The notes under the pieces are model-generated. The model did no database searches. It was not told the origin of the DNA and saw nothing but the letters and a program-made list of their open reading frames with translations. Source: Oreohelix idahoensis (taxonomy: Eukaryota > Mollusca > Gastropoda > Stylommatophora > Oreohelicidae). Taken from it: a stretch of DNA of 64,000 bases. The stretch spans positions 474,501-538,500 of the forward strand of contig JAMPIV010005830.1 in the NCBI GenBank assembly GCA_024509875.1. Direction: 5' to 3'. Below are positions 43,012 through 53,422 of this stretch, one piece after another (positions within the stretch are counted from its first letter, which is position 1; each line of letters starts with the position of its first letter). A program made the position numbers and the translations under genes.

Positions 43012-43461
43012 TGTGACTTGTTTACTTAGTCAACCATATATGTCTTAATTAAACTTTCATTATACCAAATCAATTATTTCTCAATCACTGCATCATCAAT
43101 TCCTGTACATAGCCATACATTATTCATGCATCATCATATTCCATAATTAATCGATATAATTATCGACAACAACAACACTAGTTATCAATAGAATAGGATA
43201 GTGAAGATTGAGGCTTGTTGACATGGACAGAAGTGACAACATTTGCACACAACAAAAGCACTTATCTGAAGACAATTCCGACCCTTCCGCCAACACACTG
43301 GATATCACAAAGTTCTGACGTTAAAACCACTCCACCGCAGAAAGGTACAAGGACTAAGCTCTCTTGTCTTCAGATCCCTGCCAATGTACAGCATGTCCTC
43401 AACAATGCATAAGACGCCAGGAACCGATCACAACAACTCCGCAACTCGTCACTTGAGGTAT
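43012..43461 (-). other. outer-element leader, part adjacent to the insertion
   Basis: Non-coding in the element's sense; with 53073-53422 it makes up the 5' interior of the outer element, about 800 bp in all. Short frames only. Confidence 0.55.
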
Positions 43462-43466
43462 ACGTG
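43462..43466. repeat. 5-bp target duplication of the inner LTR element, left
   Basis: ACGTG at 43462-43466, repeated at 53068-53072. Confidence 0.92.
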
Positions 43467-44902
43467 TGTAAAGACGTTATTTCTTACTACACCTGTAGTA
43501 CACCACTGTAAAGTATCAGTCTGTCTGCTCTGTAAGGAAGAGTGGTGTGTTGTTGAGATCAGGCATGCTCCAGTCTACCCAGCTGTAAATGGGTAACTCA
43601 CCCTAGTCCTGAGTTAGGGAAGGCAAAGGCTCCAGGGGAAGCAGGCCCTAAACTTGGTCACTTCAGCCGACGCAGGATGGTGTATGTATGAAGTAGTAGT
43701 GTAGAGTGTGATTACCGCGAATGGTGTACTGTTCGTGTGCTGACCAATATAATCACTCATACACATGTGTCTACAAGGCACCAATGCAGACTGCTGGAAT
43801 CTTAGTTTACTCAATTTATTCAGACGTACACACTGGGACATACGAGTACATCAGGCTTTGTTGACATAACAATTTGTAGGTATACATAGCAGATCTGAAG
43901 TCATGACACATGCAGAAATAATGGGTAGTACATCAAAGTTCAATGTCATGATACATCATCTTATGAAACCACGAAAAGGGGGTTTCTAGCAGGATTGAGA
44001 TCTCTCTGTCACTGTCCGATAATAAGATAAATAATCTGTTCTCTTGGCAGTGATCAAAACAGACGATGACCGAAATCCAACATGGCTACCTTCCTGAGTT
44101 GTCGTTCACTCATTCATAGGAAGAATATCAGCCAAAGTTAATTTACAATGGATATATAAAGGATTTCATAAATGGTTCCATGCAGCAGCACTACGGTGAT
44201 CAGGTTAGTTCACGTAGCCATAACCGCTGCAGGAAAATCTGTCATCTTCGTCGATACAAAACACGACACTAGCATATCGAAGCACCCAAAAGTCAAGCTA
44301 GGCCTAACCGACGAGAGATCATCAAAAATACGAGCTGGGTTTACCTGGAGTCCGAATCATCTATATACTGACATAAGGAGAGTCTCTAACACAAACTATC
44401 GTAGAGACACTATCTCCTCCAGAAGAAAAAAACCACTTCGTAAGACATTTTTTTCTTGACGAAGGGACCAGCTCTTGAAAAACGTACCCCGCCATTCTTA
44501 GCAGTACATCGGAACTCATCACGACTTGTTAAGACAACTCATACTTCCGCTAACAAGAATCTAGTCCCTCATACCCATCCAAAATATACAATATAGGACT
44601 GATTCTACTTGTACTAATAATATGTAATACATATGAATTCAGGCCATAAACACAATAAGCAAATTAATATATTTTCTGGCCCTAAAATTAAGTACAAACG
44701 CAAGCGTACTATTCTTGCGCTGGATCGATATCCAGACCGATTACTCCTATAATCAAAAGTGTGAATCAAACATGGATTATCTCGCTTTTACAATAAACAG
44801 CATTTTCATACACAGATGGATGCATGACTATATATTTTTCCCATATTAAATAACCATATCGATTTTTTTGTAATATGTGCGTCAAAAAATATGCACGCAA
44901 CA
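43467..44902 (-). repeat. 3' LTR of the Gmr1-type element (1436 bp)
   Basis: TGTAAAG...GCAACA on the plus strand. About nine differences from the 5' LTR (mostly single bases and short indels, for example an extra 'gca' near 44184). Near 43562-43640 it includes words shared with SINE S1: 'ctacccagct', 'aaatgggta', 'tgagttagggaagg'. Confidence 0.95.
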
Positions 44903-44950
44903 GATTACCACACCCCTCGGGAAAAAAAAATGGTACATTTTTTTTTTTTG
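44903..44950 (-). promoter_or_regulatory. polypurine-like tract and A/T hairpin at the 3' LTR of the Gmr1-type element
   Basis: In transcript sense: an A run, ATGTACCAT, a T run (44949-44922), then CCCGAGGGGTGTGGTAATC (44921-44903), then the LTR start TGTTGCG. It has the same layout as at 38868-38910. Confidence 0.7.
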
Positions 44951-45307
44951 AAATACATCTAGGAGCAACATACAATAGGCTCACAACGCACCAATAACAA
45001 TGCGCAGATGATAAGCATAAGTTTTATGACCTTAGAGAAAGCACTTCTCTAAGTATTAATATTTCCAGAGAGGTGTCACCAACGCATACTACAATATTAG
45101 CAATGACACAATTTCCACATTAGTTTATACATAAATTCCATCTAAGATATCTTAACATCATGATCATCAAAGACGAAAAACATTGAAAAAATCAGCGGTG
45201 AATAAATATCCATGAACCGCTAAGTAGTGTTACAATCAATATATGATATATTACATATGTGTACACATTTCAACATAGAAAACAATTGTATCAAAGCTGT
45301 ATAACAG
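44951..45307 (-). other. 3' untranslated interior of the Gmr1-type element
   Basis: About 360 bp between the RNase H stop and the polypurine region; no frame or repeat noted. Confidence 0.6.
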
Positions 45308-45672
45308 TTATGAATCATGTGGGCATCTAGACAAAATATCTGCCATCACATTTTCTGACCCACGGATAGCTCGCACCGAAAAATGAAATGGCTGTAGAGC
45401 AATCGCGTATCGCGTTGATCTCGCGCTCTTCAGATTTTTACTCTGAATAGCCGTAAGAGCTTTCTGGTCAGTTTCCACAATGAAATGCGCGCCCAGAAGA
45501 AATCTTTGTAGTTTAAGGATTGACCAAACCATAGCCAATAATTCACGGTCTAGGACCGAGTAATTCTTCTCTGCGGCATTTAATTTCCGAGAAATATACA
45601 TCACAGGATGCAGAGTTCCAGAGTACTCTTGCATTAGTGCAGCTCCAATCCCGGTGGATGAAGCGCGTCATA
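45308..45672 (-). pseudogene. RNase H of the Gmr1-type element, out of frame with RT
   Basis: Degrades RNA of RNA-DNA hybrids. The frame 45634-45308 has MYISRKLNAAEKNYSVLDRELLAM (catalytic Glu region), VETDQKAL (catalytic Asp) and ENVMADILSR (final catalytic Asp) of Gypsy RNase H. The first Asp block lies just upstream, where frame changes between about 45650 and 45672, so RT and RNase H are not joined in this copy. Ends in a natural stop at 45308. Confidence 0.88.
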
Positions 45673-47900
45673 CGAAGAATAAATGTCTTATCCTTAGAAG
45701 GTAATACTAGGATAGGTGAAGTAGAAAACATAGTTTTAACCTTATCCAAAGAGGATTGACATTCTTGAGTCCAATGGACTACATTAGGAGACCCTTTCTT
45801 TAGCAAGGAAGAAAGAGGTGACATAATGGAGGACAGATTCGGTATGAATCGTCCATAAAATTGTATTAGACCTAAGAGACTTCGTACTTGCTTTTTAGTC
45901 TTAGGAATAGAAATGTTAAGTATCTTACTTGTATTATGGTCTTCTGTTTTTAGGAACCCATGACCAACACGGTGTCCTAAGAAAGATATTTCGCTAAAAC
46001 CAATACATGCTTTCGATGGTTTCGCTGTCAGGTTATGCTCGCGTAAGATAGACAATAGTTCATTTATACCATTATAGTGATCGTTCCAAGTATCACTGAA
46101 AAGACAGATGTCATCAAGATACGCAATGACATCTGAGCGATGAGATAGGATTCGACGCATCATGCGTACAAATGTAGCAGGGGCGTTCATAAGACCGAAA
46201 GGCATGAAATTCCATTGGAATAGACCCCTAGGCGTCGAAAAAGCAGTAAACGGTTTGGCGTGTTCGGATAGTGGAACTTGCCAATATCCCTTAGACAAAT
46301 CGAGTTTAGTAAAGAAGTGAGAATTCGATAGTCTCGTAAGTAGCTCTTCTAGTAAAGGCATAGGTTCAGCATCGAATTTAGTCACTTGATTCAATTTGCG
46401 ATAATCCACGCAAAGACGTATGTTATTGTCTTTTTTCCGTACTATAACCATCGGCGAAGAATATGCTGATGTGGATGGTTCAATAATTTTTAACTCTATC
46501 ATCTCATCTAACTCTTTCTCTACCTGTGCTTGGAAATGTATCGGGATAGGATACGGTCTGACTCTTATAGGACTATGGTCAGTAAGAATAATGTCATGTT
46601 GAATGACATCCGTTTGACCAGGAATGTCAGTAAGGACATCCTGAAATTGTTCTAACATAGTAGAAACTTGTTTCTGCTCTCCTGGAGATAATTCTGGAGA
46701 AATTGCAACATCTTTCCATGATTCATTAGAGTGAAGAGGAATCATTGGAAAAGGTAAATTTACATCCGAGAAACTCGTTTCCTCATCCTGTATTACTGAC
46801 AGAGATGAGTACTGTCCATGTTGGACTGGAAAATCGTCCGTTGCCTGGAAAACAGGTTGTAAATAATCAGGACGTTCATGGAATTCCGTGAGCATGTTGA
46901 TGTGGAAGGTTTTACGCTTCCCGTCAATATCGACGATATAGTCAACATCGGAAACCTTTGATATTATATCGTACGGACCTTTCCAAGAAATGAGAAGTCT
47001 ATTTTCCCTACAAGGTAGCAAGACAAATGCTTTGTCACCTGGACAAAGTTGACGCAAACATCTCTTTTTATTGGCAAATTCCCTTGCCTTCTGTTTCGCA
47101 AATTCAGAAGAAGCAGTTGCCAATTTGCATGCTTCAATAATCTTGTGTCTAAGTGCGATGACATATTCATAAGAGGATTTTGTGTCATCGACAATATTAT
47201 CAGCAGTTATAAGATCATGAAGTAAGGACATAGGACCTCGCGGTTTCGCGCCAAAGACAAGTTCAAAGGGAGAAAATCCTGTATGTTCGTTGGCGACCTC
47301 TCTATATGCAAAGAGAGCCGCGGGTAAAACCCTATCCCAATCCTGAGGATGATCTTCTGTTATCTTACCTAGTAGGTTTTTCAGAGTTCTATTCAAACGT
47401 TCCACCATCCCATTGGACATAGGATGATAAATACTACTCAGCGATCTCTCTATCTTCAGAGTCGACATTACTTGAGACATGGTATCCGATATAAGTTGGG
47501 TACCATGGTCGGATAATATTTCTGCTGGAAACCCCAGACGAGAAAATATTAACCAAAGAGCATCTGCGACATCAGCAGTAGTTATGCTCTTTAGAGGAAC
47601 AGCCTCCGGCCAACGTGTGCACATATCAACACACGTCAGAATAAATTGGTGTCCTCTAGCAGACTTTATCTTAAATGGACCAATGATGTCTATCGCCATT
47701 TTTTGAAATGGCCGAATGGGAATGTCTGCAGCCTGAATAGGTGCATCATGGCGTGGACCTCTGGATTTAATCTCTTGACATACTTTACAAGATCGACAAT
47801 AGATTCGTATGTCCTTATTCACAGCAGGCCAAAAGAAAGATTGAAGAACTCTAGCTTTAGTACGGGAAAAAACCCATATGTCCAGCACACTGCGAATCAT
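45543..47900 (-). pseudogene. integrase (core and C terminus) followed by reverse transcriptase, Gmr1 order
   Basis: 785-residue open frame. Residues 35-41 supply the Cys pair of the integrase zinc domain (CRSCKVC). The core follows with D71 (MAIDIIGPF), D131 (LSDHGTQ) and E167 (GMVERLN), exactly D-35-E. A GPY-like module is at residues 306-340 (WKGPYDI to HINMLTEF). A linker leads to RT from about residue 430: CVDYRKLNQ, KLDLSKGYWQVPL (D534), FMPFGLMNAPATF and YLDD at 594-597. Frame drifts after ILVLPSKDKTF, so the last 50 residues are out of frame with RNase H. At the N terminus it overlaps the upstream frame by 44 bp, where a frameshift splits the zinc domain. All catalytic residues of both enzymes are present. 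Confidence 0.92.
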
Positions 47901-50317
47901 GAGCGTGCTGTAAAATTTTAACTCTCATATTTTTAGGCACAAGGATTTGAGAATGAATGGACTTAGCGGAGTCTTGTACCATACGTACAAGTACGCCATT
48001 CTTCATCGTAATCCAAGATTTACGATTTGTATCCTTATTCGGATCACCTTTTGTTGCCAGAGTAAAGAATTTCTTTAGAGTAGGATCATCTTCCTGCTGT
48101 TTAATAAAGGAATCGTGTGAAATCTCCAAGGGATCATCTTGGATCTGCGCATATTTATCTTCAGAATGTGAAGATTGTGGCATATTGAGAGCTTGAGCCC
48201 TAGTGATTACTGCATTAGCAGATTGCATATTAACATTTTCCCAATTAGAGATTTGCTGTGGAGTGCATTCTTTCACTCCATGAATGCGACCGATGATAAG
48301 ATCAGCGATCGGATTCGGCAAGAGACATGCTTGCACCTCTCCTGTAAAGAACGGTGTAGCAATATTGATAATGGCAGTGGAGTACTTCTCCAATGTGCCA
48401 CCAAATGTTACACATTTGACTATATTGCCCGTAGCTCGAGAAGGATTTACGAGTGATTGCCTCACTCCAATGGTAGTGCACCCCGAGTCGAAAAGAATTG
48501 ATACCGGAGTACCATCTATTAGGCCCCTATTAAAGACAAGAGCACCCCTTCCATTATGCGCAATTGACGCATGGAGAGCGGGAAGTGGGTGACCGCAGCT
48601 TAAAGTAGAAACTGTGGTTGGATCGAATAATGTTTTGCATTGCGAACACTCAGATGCTCTAGCAAAATCGAAAGCGGAATTTGCTACACTATTGGAGTCT
48701 TTTTTATCATTATTCTGATTATCGGTGTCGTGGAACTCCTGTTGTGCAGAGTTAGCCTGGTAATAAGATTTACCATGTCTTTTGTGTTGTGATCTACCTC
48801 GGTTATAATTGTCTCTATAATTATTATTGCCTCTGTTATAACCCCTATTTGGGTTTGAATCATAATATTCATGATCATAATCATCATGCTCGTTATATTG
48901 AGTATCCCTGTAATATTGTTTCTTTTGTCTCCATGAAGCACTTGGGTAGTTCCTATAGCTACTCCCTTTCCGAGAATTTCTAACATTATGGGTACCCCTC
49001 GCGTGTCGAGGACTATCAGCCCGATTCCAGTTCTTCGAAGAAGAACCCTGATTTGAGTGGTTATCTTGGTTTTGATACTTATTCCAATTAACCTTTTTAT
49101 CAAATTTATTTTTAGCTCCTTGGAATTTGTGTGAGTAATTCTGATTATATTCTGTTGCCGAAGCAACTGGCATACTCTCTTTAATGTTAGAGTTACTAAG
49201 AATCATGTCAGGGTGTGCCGTGGCATACTGGTCACAATATTCTTCCATTTGCTTTATTGTACTAGGTTTACGCTCATGTAAGAACTCTAGGAATGATTTA
49301 TTTACAGAAGACATGACCTTGTCTCTTAGCAATAAATCTGTAAGACCATCAAATGTTTTCTCTGTTTTGGATAATTCAATCCATCGTGAAAGTGTAATTC
49401 GTGCTTTTGAGATGAAATCTGAGAATTCTACACCTACCTCAGGTCTCATTGTTTTAAACAAAAGACGGTAACCTTCCTCAGACAGCTGATATCTCTTTAT
49501 CAAAGCTGCCCTAACAGCATCATAATTGTCTTTGTCGGCCTCTTCAACAAAATATAACTTACTCAGAGACTCCCCTTTTAGATTTTCAGACAACTGATTC
49601 ACATACTGTGATTTGTCAACATTATGAGATCGACAAGCCCGTTCAAATCTAGAAAGCCAAAATGTTATGTCATCACTGGTAGGGTTAAACGCTGGTACTT
49701 TGACCTTGTACACAAAGGGTTTACCATTACCACCAGATGCCTGATTAACATTACTCATACATGTCAATTTTAATTTCTCTAATTCAAACTCATGTTCTCT
49801 TATTGCTTTTCTCTCTTCAGCTTCTCTATCTAATCTTTTCTGTTCTGCAGCAGCTTCTAGTTTTTTCTGTTCTGCAGCAGCAGCAACTTCTAGTTTTTTC
49901 TGTTCTGCAGCAGCTTCTAGTTTTTTCTGTTCTGCCGCAGCAGCAACTTCTAGTTTTTTCTGTTCTGCAGCAGCTTCTAATTTCTTCTGTTCTGCCTCAA
50001 ATCTCCTTTCCTCCACTTGCATCTGCAATTTCTTAAGTTCAGCAGCAGTATCAGCTTCTTTTTCTAATCTTTTTTCTTCAGCTAAGGCTTTCCTTTCTTC
50101 TGCAGCAGCTTTTTTTTTCTTCTATTTGAAGTCTTCTCTCCTCAGCCGCAGCTTTTTTTTCCTCAGCAGCAATTTTTTTTTCTTTAACAGCAGCAGCAAT
50201 TTTTTTCTCTTCTGCAGCTAATGCTTTGTCATATTGAGCAACAGCCCATTGTTCTAAGTCTTTTCCAGTCTTATCAAAAGATTTTCCTAGTGTAATGAAA
50301 TAATCTAAGGTAGACAT
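47857..50317 (-). pseudogene. gag-protease-integrase N terminus of the Gmr1-type element
   Basis: The frame 50317-50078 (MSTLDYFITLGKSF start) passes, after a frame change near the poly-T run at 50111-50119, into a 723-residue frame from 50028 to 47857. The N terminus is an Ala/Glu/Lys coiled coil. A capsid-like region follows (YKVKVPAFNPTSDDITFW to EYCDQYATAHP, about 49700-49220); it resembles Gmr1 gags, which published work relates to the SCAN domain. Then comes a basic Asn/Tyr/Arg-rich nucleic-acid-binding stretch, and C-x2-C and CGH residues near 48645 and 48600. The aspartic protease has ILFDSGC (DSG at 48490-48482) and LIIGRIHG. The frame ends in the integrase zinc domain (ILQHAHDSQCAGHMGFF), where it breaks. 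The translation start is inferred from the first Met after the leader. Confidence 0.9.
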
Positions 50318-51639
50318 ATTGTCTTCTTAAATCAGAAACCTGAAAAAGTAAATAAATTACTCTCTTTGTTAATGGGAGACAAGTCTATACCTTAGACTTA
50401 GTCTTAGTCCAAACTTGTATGGTTTACAATAACCAATGATAACTTGAGTACCTGTGGACAACAATAATTGTATCTCAAATACTGTGGGGACAAGCCTTAC
50501 AAAGGTCTTGTATACCTCACTGTAATCAAAGATCACTTGAGTACCTGTGGAAAAAAAAATATTTCCCTTTACCAATAACTTTGGGAGACAAGCCTTACAA
50601 AGGTCTTGTATATCTCAATGTAATCAAAGATCACTTGAGTACCTGTGGAAAAAAAATATTTCCCTTTTCCAATAACAATCAGAAAGTACTGATCTGTACT
50701 ATACTATCAGTGTATACCACTATACGTCATATGTCAACTAAAGACATTACAAATGACAAACAAGAAAAGACAATCTGAAAACATTTGCAGAGATCAAATT
50801 AAATTAAATAGGGGAAATGAAAAAAAATGATCACAGAACCTGTGATGATAACTGCCATAAGATAACAAGACAAATAACGCTACAGTGTATAAACATAAGG
50901 GTGTAAAAAACTGAAATGAAAGGAAAGATGAGACCTACAATTATACAAACAAATCAAACAAAACTAAGGAACACAAAAAATGTTACAAATACAAATATGA
51001 AACAGTCGTCACAACTAACCAAATATTTGCAAACTATGTTGCAAGCAAATTTCAATTAAGAAATTGCTCCCTATCGAACGCCAGAACAAGACCAATATTA
51101 CTCGGTATTTCCTGTTCTAGTCACACAGAATATAAACTAATTTAATACACAACAAATAACATGTAAGCATAAATAGCATATAGCATACAATATCATTTTA
51201 TGTCATGAATGGAATGTGTTGCCAGTATAGTGTTGTAAAGTAGGCACAGTTTATTTAAATAATACTAACTTGCCACTTTATTCAGTAATAGACTTAAGTT
51301 TAAACTATTACACTGTCAATTTTTTCTCTGTTGAGCATATGAAGATCCCACGATGAACTATGCACTTTATTCAGCAACGCTGCGATTCTTCTGTACATTG
51401 AGAAATGTCAACAATATTGCTCCAGATATTTTCTACACTTGATACCACTGTCCTGTGTAATACTGTCTGTACAGCGAAAAACTGTCAACAAGTGCTGACC
51501 TAGATACAGCATCCTATCGGTAATACAGGTCAAGCTGTCCTACTGGTGTTGATGTGTTCAAACAAATGTTCTTTCAGCTGTAAACTGTGATTCTCAACAC
51601 AAAACTGCGTAAGCTGGACCCAGGAATCTGGCTCGCCAC
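50318..51639 (-). promoter_or_regulatory. 5' leader of the Gmr1-type element with primer-binding site
   Basis: About 1.3 kb between the 5' LTR and gag. One base after the LTR on the minus strand is TGGCGAGCCAG (51638-51628), starting with the TGG expected for pairing to tRNA CCA. The 11 bases would fit the 3' end of a tRNA-Arg of the type ending CTGGCTCGCCA (recalled sequence, unverified). The rest is A/T-rich with the three direct repeats near gag. Confidence 0.65.
50365..50665. repeat. three ~93-100-bp direct repeats in the Gmr1-type leader
   Basis: 'cttgagtacctgtgga' occurs at 50443, 50536 and 50636, each preceded by 'acaagccttacaaaggtctt'-like sequence. They lie immediately upstream of gag in the transcript sense. 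Confidence 0.85.
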
Positions 51640-53067
51640 TGTAAAGACGTTATTTCTTACTACACCTGTAGTACACCACTGTAAAGTATCAGTCTGTCTG
51701 CTCTGTAAGGAAGAGTGGTGTGTTGTTGAGATCAGGCATGCTCCAGTCTACCCAGCTGTAAATGGGTAACTCACCCTAGTCCTGAGTTAGGGAAGGCAAA
51801 GGCTCCAGGGGAAGCAGGCCCTAAACTTGGTCACTTCAGCCGACGCAGGATGGTGTATGTATGAAGTAGTAGTGTAGAGTGTGATTACCGCGAATGGTGT
51901 ACTGTTCGTGTGCTGACCAATATAATCACTCATACACATGTGTCTACAAGGCACCAATGCAGACTGCTGGAATCTTAGTTTACTCAATTTATTCAGACGT
52001 ACACACTGGGACATACGAGTACATCAGGCTTTGTTGACATAACAATTTGTAGGTATACATAGCAGATCTGAAGTCATGACACATGCAGAAATAATGGGTA
52101 GTACATCAAAGTTCAATGTCATGATACATCATCTTATGAAACCACGAAAAGGGGGTTTCTAGCAGGATTGAGATCTCTCTGTCACTGTCCGATAATAAGA
52201 TAAATAATCTGTTCTCTTGGCAGTGATCAAAACAGACGATGACCGAAATCCAACATGGCTACCTTCCTGAGTTGTCGTTCACTCATTCATAGGAAGAATA
52301 TCAGCCAAAGTTAATTTACAATGGATATATAAAGGATTTCATAAATGGTTCCATGCAGCACTACGGTGATCAGGTTAGTTCACGTAGCCATAACCGCTGC
52401 AGGAAAATCTGTCATCTTCGTCGATACAAAACACGACACTAGCATATCGAAGCACCCAAAAGTCCAGCTAGGCCTAACCGACGAGAGATCATCAAAAATA
52501 CGAGCTGGGTTTACCTGGAGTCCGAATCATCTATATACTGACATAAGGAGAGTCTCTAACACAAACTATCGTAGAGACACCATCTCCTTCAGAAGAAATA
52601 CCACTTCGTAAGACATTTTTTTCTTGACGAAGGGACCAGCTCTTGAAAAACGTACCCCGCCATTCTTAGCAGTACATCGGAACTCCTCACGACTTGTTAA
52701 GACAACTCATACTTCCGCTAACAAGAATCTAGTCCCTCATACCCATCCAAAATATACAATATAGGACTGATTCTACTTGTACTAATAATATGTAATACAT
52801 ATGAATTCAGGCCATAAACACAATAAGCAAATTAATATATTTTCTGGCCCTAAAATTAAGTACAAACGCAAGCGTACTATTCTTGCGCTGGATCGATATC
52901 CAGACCGATTACTCCTATAATCAAAAGTGTGAATCAAACATGGATTATCTCGCTTTTACAATAAACAGCATTTGCATACACAGATGGATGCATGACTATA
53001 TTTTTCCCATATTAAATAACCATATCGATTTTTTTGTAATATGTGCGTCAAAAATATGCACGCAACA
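51640..53067 (-). repeat. 5' LTR of the Gmr1-type element (1428 bp)
   Basis: Partner of 43467-44902, same ends TGTAAAG...GCAACA. Near-identity implies recent insertion. Carries the same SINE S1-like words at 51735-51815. Confidence 0.95.
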
Positions 53068-53072
53068 ACGTG

Positions 53073-53422
53073 CAGATGAACTCTCCAAAATACTGCACCT
53101 ATAGTTGAATCTGTATATGGAAAGACTGGAAGAAGCACTGTAACTATTAAGTCATAAATGTCGCTATCCGATAACAGCTGTTTGATATCGAAACCAACTG
53201 ATAAAGTTAGTTTATTTGCTACACACGCCAAGATATGAGGATGGATATGCGCAGTCAGCTGATACCTGTGTACAGTTGAATAAAGCCACGCCCACACAGA
53301 GCTTAACATAACATGGTTCAGTGTTCCCACTTGTAATGACTGGTCCAGAATCTGACCTAATTTACTCTCTTGTCACGCGAATGTAATGTGGGTGTTACGA
53401 CCCGTTGGTTTGGTCCACCAAA
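53073..53422 (-). promoter_or_regulatory. outer-element leader next to its 5' LTR, with primer-binding site
   Basis: Two bases after the 5' LTR on the minus strand is TGGTGGACCAAACC (53420-53407), beginning TGG as expected for a primer-binding site; the tRNA is not identified. It is separated from the rest of the leader by the inner element. Confidence 0.55.

Larger units (their letters stand above)
43467..53067 (-). mobile_element. Gmr1-type Ty3/Gypsy LTR retrotransposon nested in the outer element
   Basis: 9601 bp with LTRs 43467-44902 and 51640-53067 and the duplication ACGTG. The coding order on the minus strand is gag, protease, integrase, reverse transcriptase, RNase H. In ordinary Ty3/Gypsy elements integrase is last; integrase before RT is the Ty1/Copia order and, among Gypsy-like elements, the mark of the Gmr1 group first described in deuterostomes (recalled literature). 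The RT and integrase themselves, including a GPY-like module, are Gypsy-like. Three frameshifts break the coding region although the LTRs are almost identical, so this is a young but defective copy or has sequencing errors. Confidence 0.93.

Noticed and set aside
47857..53067. An env-like gene making the inner element a retrovirus
   Set aside because: After RNase H only about 400 bp remain before the 3' LTR, and the leader has no long frame with a signal peptide or membrane anchor.
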